This document shows, one piece after another, positions 10,231 to 22,071 of a stretch of DNA of 64,000 bases (position 1 is the first letter of the stretch; the number at the start of each line of letters is the position of its first letter). Source of the DNA: Phallus indusiatus (taxonomy: Eukaryota; Basidiomycota; Agaricomycetes; Phallales; Phallaceae); assembly GCA_027605045.1 (NCBI GenBank), contig JAQFWX010000001.1:1364001-1428000 (forward strand), read 5' to 3'. The position numbers were made by a program, and so were the translations under genes. The notes under the pieces were generated by a model. The model ran no database searches. It was given only the letters and a program-made list of their open reading frames with translations, and was not told the DNA's origin.

Positions 10231-12368
10231 GGCACGATCCTCGGAGGTGTAGGCAATGACGCAAGTACAATCTTAGGTGGTGTTGGAAACGGCGCGTCAA
10301 CCATTTTGATAGGTGTTGCTGGAAGTAGTTCGTCTGCTACCCCGTCTTTGGGTTCCTCTTCTGCTCCAACCCAAGTTAGCTCCAGCTCTAGCACCAGCTC
10401 CGGCTCTTCAAGCTCAGGCAGTACCGGGAGCACCACAACCGACACGAGCGTCCAGTCTTCATCCTCCGATACGTCTTCTTCGTCTAGTTCTTCATCGGAT
10501 GACGGTGGTCTTCTCGGTGATGTCGGTGATGTCGTAACTTCTCTTCTTGGTGGTCCAAGCTCAGCACCAGCACCTTCCCCTACCCCGACTCCTACACCTA
10601 GTCCCAGTCCCATCCCTTCCAGCTCAGGCAGCGACGATACTCCCCCAACCGACACAGGCGCTGCGACGTCCTCTGCTGACACCTCTTCTTCTCCCAGTTC
10701 TTCATCAGATGGTGGCCTCCTTGGTGGTGTCGGTGGTGTCGTCACCTCTCTCTTAGGCGACCCGAGTTTAACACCAGCAGCAACTCCTTCCCCAACCCCA
10801 GCACCTTCTCCAGCACCTTCTCCAGCACCTTCAAGCGCTTCAGGCTCTGGTTCCTCATCAGCATCAAGTGACGGTGGCCTTGGCATAGGCAGTGTGCTCA
10901 CAAGTATTCTAGGACCTGCTGCTCCCTCTCCAACACCGTCTGGCTCAAGTGGATCATCGGTTGCTACACCACCACCAGCGTCGGCTTCCACAGGACCTGC
11001 CGCACCCTCCGGCTCCTCCGTCGCACCTTCAGGTTCTTCAGTTGCGCCATCAGGTTCTTCGTCACCCTCAGGTTCTTCAGTTGCACCCTCCGCTTCTTCC
11101 TCTGGACCGTTGTCTCCAGTGACCAGTCCTACCCCAACAGACTCCCCCAACGGAGGAAACAGCTCCACTAGCGCGTCGCAATCGTCAAACTCTTCAAGTA
11201 TTTTTCCAACTGACGGAAATAATGGCAACAGCACCGCACCCTCGGCCACCTCTGACAATTCGACTGCACCGTCTATGACTGTAGTTCCCGTCTCAATTCC
11301 CGGTAACACAGAATTTTCGTTCCTTCCAACTAATTCACTGGTTTTACTCCTATGTCATCGTCCGTGATAAGTACACCTATAAATAACAACAATCCGGATG
11401 CAGCTACCTCTTCCATGACGTCCGTCCAGCCAACTACCGCTAAAGGCGGTCAGCAGGCTCCTCCACCTGTTCCCACCCTGCCTGCGAACTTGCCAGAGAG
11501 AATTTTCCCTCCAGGAGGAGCCCCCAGCGCTCCCCCCGGAGCAGTATTATTGATTAGTCTTACCATGGATTCACAATTGAATTGGAACTTTGTCGCCAAC
11601 CAAGTCGCTGCTCAAGGAGAACTATTCCTCGATATGCCCGAAGTCATCGTGACCGCTTTCAGTTTAGATCGTGAGTATTAAGGTTTTCTCTTTCTTTTCT
11701 CTCTCTCTCAAAAAGTTCTCATATATTTCTTTTTATCAGCCACATCGGTGAAAATGTATGCCCTTCAGGTCGCCATACCAGCAAACTGGGATAGCAACAT
11801 CGAAGAATTGGCAACCCAATGTCTCATCTATCTACCACAGGATACCGTCGCCGAATTATCTGATGCGCTACGTAAACCACACAACACGCTTTATTCTGTC
11901 GCTGGTACGCCAGGACAAATCGCAACCCACATTGTGCCTTCATCCTTCGTCGTCGTCACCAACCCTGAGAACTCTTCCCCTACCAATCCAATCGGTTCCG
12001 CATCTTCTGTAGCTTCGAAGTCTAGCACAAAACGAACGGACGTGATTATCGGAGTTTGTTCAGCTGTAGCGGGTATAGCAGCTCTGCTCGGAATCTGGTG
12101 GGGTTTGCGCACGTGGCAACGCAAACAACTCGCTGCCCATCGCCGGTTGAGCAATTTGAGCGATCCTAACATGAGTAACGGGATTTATGGAACACAGCAC
12201 GATGACAGGCGAACTAGTTTCTTCTATGCGGAAGATGAGCTTAGAGGTGGTTATGAAGCTCCTGCTGTTATGACCGGCGAGAGTGTCATGACGCAACGTG
12301 TCAACGCCAATCAACATTCTCCTATATCGCCTCCCGTATTGCAAGGGAGTAGTAATATGAATTGGTAA
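10231..12368 (+). pseudogene. Msb2-like signalling mucin (5' end missing, one frame break)
   Basis: Membrane sensor upstream of fungal MAPK cascades. From 10231 the protein is a long Ser/Thr/Pro-rich stretch (about 370 codons, mucin type, probably O-glycosylated). A one-base loss near 11330-11340 shifts the frame. It continues into a conserved extracellular domain resembling the Hkr1-Msb2 homology domain (GAVLLISLTMDSQLNWNFVA, DMPEVIVTAFSLD), an intron at about 11671-11740 (donor GTGAGT, acceptor TCAG), then SVKMYALQVAIPANW, a transmembrane helix VIIGVCSAVAGIAALLGIWW at about 12043-12102, and a short cytoplasmic tail ending SPISPPVLQGSSNMNW, similar to the conserved C-terminus of basidiomycete Msb2 proteins. 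No ATG or signal peptide joins in frame at the 5' end. The start is lost, lies in an unrecognised exon, or was removed when DUG2-like upstream sequence was joined here. Confidence 0.65.
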
Positions 12369-13044
12369 AGAAAAAGGAGGTAGAATTTGCGAGCTCTCTT
12401 TTCTTTAGACAAGTCACGTTCGTCACGATTACGTCTCGTCAGGGTTTTTTTTTTACAATACGTACGGCTTCGAAGGACCTCTCTGTTCACCACCTAGTTC
12501 TTTTCCTGCTGATGGCTTTGGACATAGAAATAATTCCCGCTCAAATTCTCGTCTTATTGGTCCTTTTTGTTTCCTTATTGCTTTGAAGTCTCATTTCGTA
12601 CTCTTTTCCGTTTCTCTTTTCTTTCAAAACTGGTTCTTCGGCTCGGTTTATCCCTCTTTTTCAAACCTTTTCACTCCTTTTACCGATGTGTGTATCCAGC
12701 GGAAACGCACAACCGTACTTTATCTATTTGAGGACTAAACTCAGGTCTTAAAACCTGCCACACTTGCCACACCTTTTTTTCCCCTTCCTCTTTCTCTTTC
12801 GATGGTGTCGTTTTGTTTTTTTCTCATTCTCGTTTCTTTTTTGTTATCTCTGCCCTGGATGTTTTTTTTTCCTCCCGATAATATACCACGTACATATAAG
12901 TAGATCACCTGGCTGAGCGATTAGTCTGTTTTGACATGTACTTTGACCGAATTGAGTCTAAAAATCTGTGGTTGTGGATCTGTCGTAAGCAGCGGATACG
13001 CTTGGAAATAATGAAACGGCGGCGCGAGATCGTGTCACTAATAG
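12369..13044. other. Msb2-like 3' flank, pyrimidine-rich
   Basis: No gene seen. T- and CT-rich sequence follows the mucin stop, and the mirrored copy is 45690-46364. The junction into the DUG2-like relic falls near 13045, where the sequence resumes in the middle of the WD40 region. Confidence 0.5.
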
Positions 13045-15407
13045 GCCTGACCAGCACTTGCTACTATATCCTCACTCCGCATCTCGACACTTCCGCAGGC
13101 GACAAATTCCTACTCGCATATTCACCTACACTCAGCATACTTTATTTTGGATGTCAGAACACTAGTCTACAATAATACAACCTTTCAAAATTACCGCGGC
13201 GTCGCGGACAACGCCGGACGCAAAGCACCGAACCACCACTGGCACAACCATCGCCATCTCACCTAGACAACCACTGGGCATCTTTCGATGAAATAGACGA
13301 GGAAGATGATGAAACGGGGACACCCGTTTAGCACTCAACTGCAAGAAACGGCATCGCTCTTTTGACAACACCCCTTATCTGGGCTGTCTTCTCTTTCCCG
13401 CTCATTCAGCCACACCGCAAACTCAATCGAGGTTTTCAATGCCAGCCATCTGGTCGCACTCGCATACTCCACGCATCTGCAAGTCCTGCAGAATTGTTAG
13501 CTCACCGGAGGTTAGTGTTAAAATTTTGAGCTCGACTTTTTTTGGTTTTGAGTTGTGGTTTTAGAATTCGGATGTAGTATTGACGATGCCTATCGCTGCT
13601 GCGCCAATAGCTGGGTCCAGGTATTGTATTTGTATTTTTCTATTCATACATACGCTCCCTTTTTGACTAGAATCCTCTTTCTTCCTTTTTAATCTATTTC
13701 AGCGCTTTTTGTTGTCAGGTAAGGTGGAGTCTTTGGATGAGTTACTGGCTCGGTCTCATTTGAGTGCAATAATTCGGATTGAATCGGTGAAGATACACCT
13801 TGCATTACGTGCAGATTGCGAGGCGTTGTTCATGCTACCTGATTTGCATTCATGTGTTGAAAGTGGGAGTGTTGAAAAACCGACGTGCCACGTGTATGTT
13901 GTTTGTTCGTATTTTCATTAATCAGCTTTTCCGATAATAATACTTTAGGGTTAATATTTTTGCTGACTTGTTGATAGATAGAAAAAAACTTATTAGTATA
14001 CCTGGATTTTGTACATCGCCCGTTCCGTCCCAATACTACTCAACCCTAAGATTCTTTATTTAAAACGACCACCGTCAGCATACAGAAGCTGAAGACGAAC
14101 TATTCACACTTTCATCAGCTGTAACAAACAAACCCGCTGAATCACTCGTCGCGATGGGGTGAGCTCAGTTTGAGTGTACATAGTGTTGAGACGTCCGGTC
14201 CCGGAAGTGGGTGTCCTTATTAAAATCGTAAATCGCGTTTCAATTGATGCTTTGAGTTGTTGGATTCTACTGTCAGACCGGCTGGCGTTCGTGCAAAAGT
14301 GTCCATTCGAGCTGCACCACATCAGAAGTTGGAGACAGTGGGGAGTGCGCTTGTGTCGCACGTTAAAGATCCTCACTCTACATTGCCGCAGGCGACATAT
14401 TCTCACTCTCATGCTCACCTAACACACTCAACACAATATATTTTGGTTGTAAAAACACTGGTCCACGATGGTACGGCCCTTCAAAGCTACCGCGGCATCG
14501 CGGACAACGTCGGACGCAAGCATCGGACTACTACAATCACCGCCGTCACCACCATTACCACAAGACAGCCACAACAACAATCGGGTCGCGTTCGACCAAA
14601 TAAACGCAAATAGGATGGGGGCAGCGAAACCGGAGACACCAGTCTGGCACTCGACCGCAGAAAATGGCACCGCTTTTTCAACAACACCCCCTTCGTCTAG
14701 CTGTACCGTTCTCTCCCCACCCATTTTGTTACTCATTCAAGATTCTCAACGCCAGTCGTTCAATCGCACACACATACTCCATGTGCTCTATGAGTTCTCC
14801 CGCAGAATACTCGCGAAATTGTCCATTCTGGTTGTACGAGATCAAAAATTGGAGACGGTGGGGAGTGCGCTTGTGTCGTATGTTAAAGAGAGGTTTGCGA
14901 AACTCCGGTCTAACGATACTTTTAGAAGTATGGTCCCTCCTCTTCTCAATCCTGTTTTCATATATCGGATGGTCGTGGTGTTTTCGTTGTAGATCAATAT
15001 TGACAAAACGGCAGATTGGTGGTGAGGAAATTTGGAAAGTCGATATACGAGAATGGGACCCGTCGTGGATAAGAGAAGAATAGGTGCCACGTGGCGGTTT
15101 TTTTCGTGTTGTGCATACTGAGGTCAAACGTTATTTAGTCTATCTCTTCTGTGCCATTATCGAAGGAGTTCGGATGTTCCGGGTTGCATTGACCTATGGG
15201 ACAGAGTCTGACAGAGTTCGGTAAGTGATGGTGATGTTTCTGCGTTGCTGCTTCTTTTTTCGAAGGTTCATTTTCGGTTGTATAGGATCAAGCTCACCTT
15301 GCCGATGAACGCATCTCGCCGATTGATCTTCGTTGCGGAAAATCTGTCGTGGAGCGGTTTTGCTTTCTGTGTCTACTGAGTCGTCATCTGGCGGGCTGGA
15401 GCCTTAA
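13045..15407 (+). pseudogene. DUG2-like relic D2, internally rearranged
   Basis: Plus-strand DUG2-like relic lacking its first WD40 repeats. Readable in order: WD40 piece HLDTSAGD...YSPTLSILYFGCQNTSLQ (13079-13172); a deletion near 13500 relative to its mirror D2'; M20 pieces (CVESGSVEKPT near 13850-13890; VSIRAAPHQKLETVGSALV near 14300-14350); then a misplaced WD40 segment (about 14385-14800) re-inserted inside the peptidase region; then again QKLETVGSALVSYVKE (about 14850) with the EEIWKVDIREW segment and the C-terminal tail to the stop at 15405-15407 (ESVVERFCFLCLLSRHLAG-type, frame-broken). Not functional. It precedes a DUF6533-like relic by about 530 bp, the same order as in units D4, D5, D2' and D3. 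Confidence 0.75.
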
Positions 15408-15934
15408 GTTGCGGGCTGGGTGCTGACATTTCCCTTTGCGATACTCCCCACGCAGTACCATATTGTGGCTCATTATTAATGTGGATACGTTTGAAATGTT
15501 TTCGCAGCGGCTCAGTTGCGAGAAGATAAGCCCTCGACCTAGTATTCTTGTGCTTCATATCAAAGATTTAAAATGAGCGCAAGTCGTTTTAATTCGTTCT
15601 TGTTGATATGAGATTTGTTTTCGTTGGAGTATCATGAAGATGGCAACCCATTTGACTCAATGAGGTGAAACTCTTGTACCATAAGGTTTGAGTACTTATT
15701 TGCGCAAATATCGGCTCCTCTCAATTGACAATCCAACGATACTGTAACCACCATGTTGCATGGAAAGCCTTGTTTTATAAATTTCGGAGGGTATGTGGGC
15801 TCTGATGCGTGATGGTTCAAGGTTTGATCCAAGGTTCAAATATCATAAATTTTATATAAGGACTCTGCGTGTTAGTAAAAATCCCAGGTTCACAGCACTG
15901 AGGCTGACCACTCCCAAGTCACAATTTCTATCAT
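15408..15934. other. Conserved DUG2-like to DUF6533-like spacer
   Basis: Non-coding interval found after every DUG2-like copy (15408-15934, 50489-51028, 57596-58120, and in reverse 38400-38597 with 36489-36834, and 43240-43524). Shared landmarks include CTTGTGCTCC-type and GACTCAATGAGG-type strings. It probably holds the DUG2-like 3' end and the promoter of the membrane-protein gene. In the 36.5-38.6 kb unit it is split by a TA transposon. Confidence 0.6.
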
Positions 15935-17697
15935 ATGAACAGCACAAATACTACCGTAGATGCTTTAATAACTGCAGAGATTATTCAAGGAGCCTATGAA
16001 AGGTATACCTCAATCCTGTCTTGTGCATGTCATTACATCTGATATGATGATGATGGGATTAGCTATGTTCTCAGCTTGGTGTTTTTCAGTGCAGCAGGTG
16101 AGCAATACAATGTCATAAGAAAGTCTTACTAACAAAACCTCTAGCATTCAGTTTTTATACTACTCTGGTAACATTTTCTCAAGAAAGAGAGCATATATGG
16201 TCTAAGCCATTCAGTTTGCCTACATTCTTGTATATTTTTGCAAGACATGGAAATTTGCTGTCCCAGGGGCTTAACCTCGTATCAAACTTCCTACCAGTAA
16301 GTTGGTACACATTGTTATGCTAGTGGTGGTTTCAATGTCTCATTGTTATTTTATCAATGTACCACTTTCCTGAAGCTAGGAAGGTAAACATTCTTATACA
16401 TATCTTGAATCTGCTGAAACCACGACCTTGAAGATCTTGTAACATATTGGCTTGGGTATTGAACATTCTTGATGTTTTTATATATATTAGTGTTCAAGGT
16501 CTGTGTTCCATCATTATCTTTTTCGAAATTTGTGTAATAGAGACTTCAGGTTTATTGGCTGTTCGAGCATATTCAATATGCGAAGGAAATAAAATCATCA
16601 GTTCAGCTTTAGCCTTTAGCTTTTTTTCTTACTTGGGTTTGAATCTGTATGGTAAGGATCTGATGACAATGATCATGAAGCTATTATAGTTACCTTCTTT
16701 TTGGTGATAGTCATAGCAGCATTCCCTGGGTGTATTTTAAGGTCTGTAGTTCGTGCAGAATCTTCAAGGTCCCTAAGCTTATATGCATATCCTAACAATT
16801 ATCTTGACAATGAAGCATCCCCACGAAAGCAGATATCAGTATGGCTCATGCTCATTGATGTGTTAGATTTGTTATATAACCAAACTGGTTTAGTTGACAC
16901 TATCTTTGATATTATCAGTGTTTGCACAGATTTACTTATATTTGGTATTTGCATGTGGAAAGTCTGGGATATATGGAGACTAAAATCCAACAATGGAATT
17001 CAAAGTAAAAGCCTCATTTCCACACTTCTCACACAAAGTAAGTTTGGTGGGATTCATAATAAGGGTTACTGAGCAATTAACAGGTATATTTCGATGTTGG
17101 TAAGGTCTCATCAGTTATTTAATGTTGACAGGCATCTCATGTCTCGTTTTGACTTTGTAAGCTTTGTCATCACCATTTCTGTCGTTACTGTTGTTATTAC
17201 ACAGGCAAGTTCTTGAATTATATAGAATGGAAGTTTGGACTGATATTTTCTTAGTTTCAAGATGTAAGGGGCTTGGCTGAATTCTCACACATCATGTTCT
17301 TTTGTAACATAGTGATCTGAATCTTCTCTCAGTTTTTTATAACAGATTGTTACACCCGTATACAAAATGTGTGAGATCCATGTTGATTCAATTCACATTC
17401 TTCTATTATTGAACCTTTCCCAGTCTGTCTGCAACTCTCATAGCCGATTTCACACTTGATCTTCGTCGGCTCAACTCGGCCAAAATTGAAGCTAGCCAAA
17501 TGTCTTTACCATCACTCAGATTCTCAAATGTTCTTCAACATGTGCATCAATCCTTCCTTATGGAAATGGCTACCCCTGAAGAAAGAAATTTGGGGGATGA
17601 TCACCTGGAGAACCTACCTGATGGAGACAGTGATCATGATCCTATTGGTTTATTTTCATCGACAGTCATGGATGTCACTCCACATTCTGAAGCCTAA
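15935..17697 (+). pseudogene. DUF6533-like multi-pass membrane protein relic T2
   Basis: Start MNSTNTTVDAL at 15935, end at TAA 17695-17697. Exon-like pieces are separated by probable short introns. An early segment reads like the DUF6533 signature (FSQE...IWS.PFSLPT..YIF.RHGN, about 16155-16255), then VIETSGLLAVRAYSICEGNKII and a hydrophobic helix SSALAFSFFSYLGLNLYG (about 16545-16655), LLYNQTGLVDTIFDIISVCT with TDLLIFGICMWKVWDIWRLK (about 16870-16990), and a cytosolic tail DFTLDLRRLNSAKIEAS (from about 17448). This is a basidiomycete-expanded family of serpentine membrane proteins of unknown role. Stops and frame breaks between pieces make this copy a pseudogene. Downstream sequence to 18086 resembles 59856-60150 after copy T5. 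Confidence 0.6.
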
Positions 17698-18086
17698 TAT
17701 ATTTCAGTATGTGATTTTTAATGAATATTAGTTAATGTTGATGACATTCTAATTTAGACCGTTATTATCGTGAACTGCTATTGTTTGTCCTCAGACTGGA
17801 AATATTTATCCTATTCTTGATACTACATTTCAAGTCCCCTATCTATCTCATGTTTCGATGTCGACAATTTTTTCGACAAGCCTCAGGCCTAGGCACCTTT
17901 TTTATTTATTTTCGATATAGTTATAATCCTAAATGTTTAAAGGCGATGTATTTAGCGGAGCACATTTTGTATGACTCTTCATCTCAGATCTGCCAGACTC
18001 GAAATGGTATCCTGGCATTACATTATTCATTCCGTTAAATCCTAGATACAAAATTTAAATCTGTCTTTATATTTGAAGTTAGTAGT
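17698..18086. other. 3' flank of T2, homologous to 59856-60290
   Basis: No gene seen. It aligns by eye with the sequence after T5. The homology resumes beyond the solo LTR (GAGTCCGGTAGTTTCAGC at about 18470-18487 against GAATCCGGTAGTTTCAGC at about 60250-60267), so the duplicated unit extends to at least 18500. Confidence 0.55.
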
Positions 18087-18438
18087 TGTCACGGTACGCT
18101 AGCGCCTTTTCCGATTATTCGATTTCTTCGATTTCTTTCGGTTTCATTTTGTGTTACGATTTCCTTCATTTCCCGTACTTTGCCGTTTCCATTAGTTCCA
18201 TCGTTTTCTCGATTTTTCGATCTCTTCGATTTTCCTCGATTTCTGTCTGTATCTCCTCGGATCCCATGGGGATCAGTCGAGCGCTTCGTATCCTGTACTT
18301 ATATGCGTTTTCCCTAGAGGGGGATACCTAAGCTTGTTCTCTTAGGTTTTCCCTCCTCTAGGTGAGTAGTTAGTCGCTGCCCCTCAATAGATCTTAGGTT
18401 TTCCCTCCTCTAGGTGTGTGCCCTGAGTCGCCCTAACA
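18087..18438 (+). repeat. Solo LTR (family A), TSD GTAGT
   Basis: 352 bp, TGTCACGG to CCCTAACA, flanked by GTAGT at 18082-18086 and 18439-18443. It differs from the LTR at 5359-5710 at about three positions, so it is recent. It contains the U5 stem (18313-18332 with 18341-18362) and the repeated 3' arm (18393-18414). It is inserted in the flank of the duplicated DUG2-like/DUF6533-like unit. Confidence 0.95.
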
Positions 18439-18524
18439 GTAGTAATACTTACTGATTTAATGAGATTGATGAGTCCGGTAGTTTCAGCAGATCACGACTC
18501 AATCAACTTGAAAAGCAGGGTCAT

Positions 18525-18666
18525 TGTCAGGGTACGCTACCGCCGTCTCTCATTTTCCTATTTATTATCATCGGCATCATTTCAATTCTATTTTATTTAT
18601 CATTTCCGTATTTTACTTTCACTTTCCGTTTCCTTGTTCTGTCTCTATTTCACCTTCTCTACTCGC
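18525..18666 (+). repeat. Solo LTR (family B), left part, TSD GTCAT
   Basis: Begins TGTCAGGGTACGCTACCGCC and is cut at 18666 by the 13.75-kb retrotransposon 2, whose target duplication is CTCGC (18662-18666 and 32419-32423). The right part is 32424-32665. Joined, the LTR is 384 bp and its outer flanks are GTCAT (18520-18524 and 32666-32670), so the solo LTR was already there when retrotransposon 2 landed. The family is a relative of family A (same ends, same U5 stem design). Confidence 0.93.
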
Positions 18667-18930
18667 TGTAACGGTTCCGCTATGACCAGCGGACTACTAT
18701 TACCCATAGTACATATTAGTATATATATACAATTGCATGCAGACGATCGTCGTCTGCACAAGTACCTAGTATTATGTAATGTACATAGGCGCCGTCACAC
18801 CAGTAAATACCGCGTAACGGTAAAGGCGCCGGCAGCCTTTCTTACCTGCACTTGCAAATATACAGCTTTATACTGTTTGTTGTGAGTCCGTAAGAACCGG
18901 GCTAATCGTAAACTGTAACGAAACGTTACA
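18667..18930 (+). repeat. 5' LTR of retrotransposon 2 (264-bp family)
   Basis: Ends form a 7-bp inverted repeat TGTAACG...CGTTACA. Internal hairpins: TCCGCT/AGCGGA (18676-18681, 18688-18693), a 9-bp stem TGCAGACGA/TCGTCTGCA (18738-18746, 18750-18758), and TACCG/CGGTA (18808-18822) set between two GGCGCC boxes. The leader that follows (TCTTTTTTAACACC) does not begin with TGG, so a standard tRNA primer-binding site is not apparent. Confidence 0.93.
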
Positions 18931-19007
18931 TCTTTTTTAACACCTAAACGGCGTTACAATTTCCAAAATACGCCAATCGTATTTGCTAGTTTATAGTGAG
19001 AGAGGAT

Positions 19008-21213
19008 ATGCCTCCTAAAAGCAACAAGAAGTCAAAAAAGAACGTAGGCGAACCACCACCTACCGAAGGCGGTCCATCCACATCTGCACGAGCAGGTGAT
19101 ACTGTTGTGATAGATGCAGCATTGTTTGAAACACTAGTCGCGGACCACGCGAATCGATCTAGACAAGGATCGAGACAAGGATCGAGACAAGCTTCACCAG
19201 CGGGAGCGAATCAGGTGAATCAGTGAAATCGACCAGATCTCATAAGTCCAACCTCGGAAAAGACGAGGTAGTCCTACCACGTAAGATGATTGAGGATGCA
19301 AAAAGGATGATCCATGACCTCGTAAGAGGTGATACACCGGGACAAGACGTCGGTGATATGTTAGTACGACTAGATGCAGCCGTAATACCCGATGAAGAAG
19401 AACCGTGGACAACGGTGAAAGGGAAAGGTCGTGCACGAGACGACAATAGAACCAGCACGACAATACTGGCCCCAGTAATGGACAACGCGCAGGCGACGGT
19501 CAAGACAATGGCAAACACGCCAGCATTGCCAGCGACGCCCAGAGCTCCATCGGCAGCACCGACCCCGGTATAACACGTCAACCCACACAACAGTACGCGG
19601 TACACGCGGAAACACTACATTCAGTGTTACAGGACCTACCTTCTGCACAACCAGCAGCGACCAGCACGCCCATCAGACCCACGCGAGCAGCAGATGACGC
19701 AGCCGCAGAGATAGAGAGAGGACGAGCTGAGCTGGATAGATCACGTCGAAACAGCCGACGTACCCCACCAGAGTTCGTGGCAACTCGTGACTACCTGGAA
19801 GATCAATCTACCAGACGAGTCAACGCGGGTCAAGGACCGCGTGATAAGAGTAATCCTTCAGCTGCAGAGCTGGAAGAGTCAGCGAAAGACCTGGAAAGGA
19901 TGGCCGCTGAGGCAGCGCAACTGGCACGGGAAAAACGTTCCGAAGCATTAGACAAACGCACAACTGCGTTACAAGGGAAGGTTAGTAGGCAAGAACCGTA
20001 TGTCGACATGCAGGAAGACCTGCAGGAAGTGCGAGCAGCACGCACTGAACTGGCTAAAAGCAACCGAGAAATGGAAGCTGGCCAACGACCTGGCATCATC
20101 TTTGAGCAAGACCTCTCTAATCGCTCGGCGCCCGCTCAGACTGCAGCGCAACCAGGACCGTCAACAGTACATCCTGGCCCACCAACAAACGCCGGTCAAG
20201 CACACGCTCCTGCAACGTCCCCGACAACCAGAGCACCGGTTGTACCCAGAAGAAGAGCAACATCTGCCAGGGATCAGTACGAGCAAATGAGAGAAGACCT
20301 CCGAGATATACCGGAGAGTAACGCTGGGCCCTTCATGCCCAAATACTATGATGACGAGGACTCGTCAGACGACGAAGAAGAAGCGTACGATCGCGGATAC
20401 TTCGAACGTGAAATGAGGGAAACCCCATTTGACGACCGAGAAGATAGACATAAACCCACAAAGAGGTTTAGAAGAGTTCGGGAAGACGAGGGGATAATTG
20501 TCATGGTGCAAGAAGCACTAGAGGAGTGCAAGGATGTAGTAGTATCAGCGTCCCCACTTGCGAAAGCGGGTGCAAAGATGCCATTATCCGTTATGTATAG
20601 CGGATCATCAAAGCCTGAAGACTTTGAGAAGTTCGTGACCTCTATCCTCAGATGGTTGAGGCTGAATAACCTACTCGGCGCAGCGTACGTCGAAGCACAT
20701 ATAGCCGTAGTCGGTATGCGACTAGATGGAGAGGCACACGAATGGTTTGTGGAGCACGTAGAACGAGGAGGTCGTTCAACCAAGGGTTGGGACTTGGTAA
20801 GACTGTTCCGAAGGATGCACAATATGTTCTTGTCACCTACAAGCAAGAACCAGTCTGCACATAACTTCGACGCGAAGCAAGGTGCAAGGAGCGTACACCG
20901 GTACATGAGTGAACTGTTGAAATTCGCAGCACGTCTAGTCCATCCACCGGACAGATACACCTTCAAACGAAAGTTCTTAGAAGGACTTGATGAGAGAATT
21001 CGCAGTGAAGTCACCAAGAGGGGATTCCTGGCCGAAAACTCATCAATTCGACGGCTGTACATAGCCGCGAACGACATAGAGCAAGCATGGGACTATAATA
21101 AGTCAATACTAGCTCAACGTCAGACACCCGTAAAATCAACGGGTACCCATTCAAGCTTGGCCAGACAAGCTCAAGAGAACAACTACCGCTGTCGCGCACC
21201 AAAATCTTCCTAA
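19008..21213 (+). pseudogene. gag: Gag N-terminal and capsid region of retrotransposon 2 (frame-broken)
   Basis: Starts at ATG 19008 (MPPKSNKKSKKNVGEPPP). The frame moves by -1 near 19220 and again near 19573, then is open to 21213. The N-terminal half is Pro/Ala/Arg-rich with charged helices (about 19700-20100). The capsid-like part spans about 20560-21100 (KPEDFEKFVTSILRWL, EAHEWFVEHVERG, MHNMFLS). Coding stops a few residues after LARQAQENN at about 21180 because foreign sequence begins. The zinc-knuckle half resumes after about 25080. The -1 breaks would stop full-length Gag unless they are sequencing errors. Confidence 0.85.
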
Positions 21214-21308
21214 TTGGGGAAGGTTCTTTTTTTGTTCAAAGCGGAGTTCTAATCATCCAGAAATCCCATATCGCCAACATCACAGCCTCAAAAATTCAAA
21301 ACAATAAA

Positions 21309-21965
21309 ATGACTACGTTTTCGTTCCATTACTCATCCTCAGTCTCTTTACCAATTCCAAATTCCTCCACCGAATCACCAATTCTTTCTGATAATGAATC
21401 TATGTCTCCTTTTCGCTATTCGCCTACCAGTCCCAGGACATACGATTTGGATCTTTTTACGACTTTGTATATCTATAGTTCCAAATATGCAAGCCTCGAC
21501 CTCGATTGGGACACGCACTTACCGAAGGAACCTTCACCTATCGTTATCCGTCAGTGCAGAAGTTCGGATCTGGTTCACCCCGGGATCATGTTTGGAGAGA
21601 AAGTTTATATCGAGGAACAATTAAACTGGTTTACAGTTGTTAACATATATTTGACACCAGAATCAGCAAAACGAGACTTGTATCGAATATGGTTAGCAAC
21701 TCAAGAAGGATTCAAGTTCACGTTTTTAGTACTGGACGTGCCAAGTCGATGGGTAATCATGAAGGGCATGAGTACGCAAAAACTTAGCCCTTCCAGACCC
21801 ACGAATCCTATCCCAGAAGACACCCCACCATCACGATTCTCCCCTTCATCATTCGACACTTCTCCAATGCAGTCCTCCCCCAACCTTCCCAGTCCCTCTT
21901 CCCCCACCAAACGATCCTTCCGAAAGATCCGACGAGCTTGTTCCAATCTTTTTGGACGAATCTAG
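21309..21965 (+). CDS. Cassette ORF A, 218 aa, unknown function
   Basis: Intact ORF with ATG and no break, unlike the gag around it. The N-terminus is Ser/Pro-rich, the central block (about residues 45-155) is globular (LYIYSSKYASLDLDWDTHLP, GEKVYIEEQLNWFTVVNIYL, FKFTFLVLDVPSRWVIM), the tail is Ser/Pro-rich, and the C-terminus is basic (TKRSFRKIRRACSNLFGRI). The central block lines up loosely with ORF B (I/V-Y start, DLDWDTHLP against NIDANTVLP, a hydrophobic FLVLDVP against FLFVDAP), so the two may be tandem paralogues. No signal peptide or membrane helix is evident. I do not recognise the family. Confidence 0.55.
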   Translation: MTTFSFHYSSSVSLPIPNSSTESPILSDNESMSPFRYSPTSPRTYDLDLFTTLYIYSSKYASLDLDWDTHLPKEPSPIVIRQCRSSDLVHPGIMFGEKVYIEEQLNWFTVVNIYLTPESAKRDLYRIWLATQEGFKFTFLVLDVPSRWVIMKGMSTQKLSPSRPTNPIPEDTPPSRFSPSSFDTSPMQSSPNLPSPSSPTKRSFRKIRRACSNLFGRI

Positions 21966-22071
21966 AACAATAAAGATAGCATACGAGGCGAAAACAATCA
22001 GATCCACCTACTTTCCCTCTTCCTTCTTGTACAGTCCTCTTAGCGCTTCTCTCATCTTTTCCCCTCCCACT

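Larger units (their letters stand above)
6776..15640. repeat. Left arm of a large inverted segmental duplication
   Basis: The order DUG2-like relic (minus), CRE-like box, Msb2-like gene (plus), DUG2-like relic (plus) and intergenic tail recurs in reverse at about 43250-50680. Matching stretches include the Msb2 3' half, the WD40 fragment at 12936-13175 (mirrored at 45554-45790), the 9240-10220 upstream region (mirrored at 47240-48220) and the DUG2 C-terminal tails. Each arm has its own deletions: the Ser/Pro-rich mucin block is lost on the right, and part of the WD40 region is lost on the left. Confidence 0.85.

Noticed and set aside
10224..11309. 361-codon minus-strand open frame opposite the mucin region
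   Set aside because: It is the antisense of the Ser/Pro-rich repeats, with low-complexity Glu/Gly/Val composition and no start context or domain. The plus strand continues into the conserved Msb2-like domain.
18460..18885. Open frame running through the start of LTR B and the 264-bp LTR (repeated at 32170-32373)
   Set aside because: It spans an insertion junction and repeats wherever the LTR occurs. LTR sequence, not a gene.
19220..19624. Programmed frameshifting in gag of retrotransposon 2
   Set aside because: Two separate shifts with no slippery heptamer seen, and the same direction of break occurs in unrelated genes. One-base losses are simpler.
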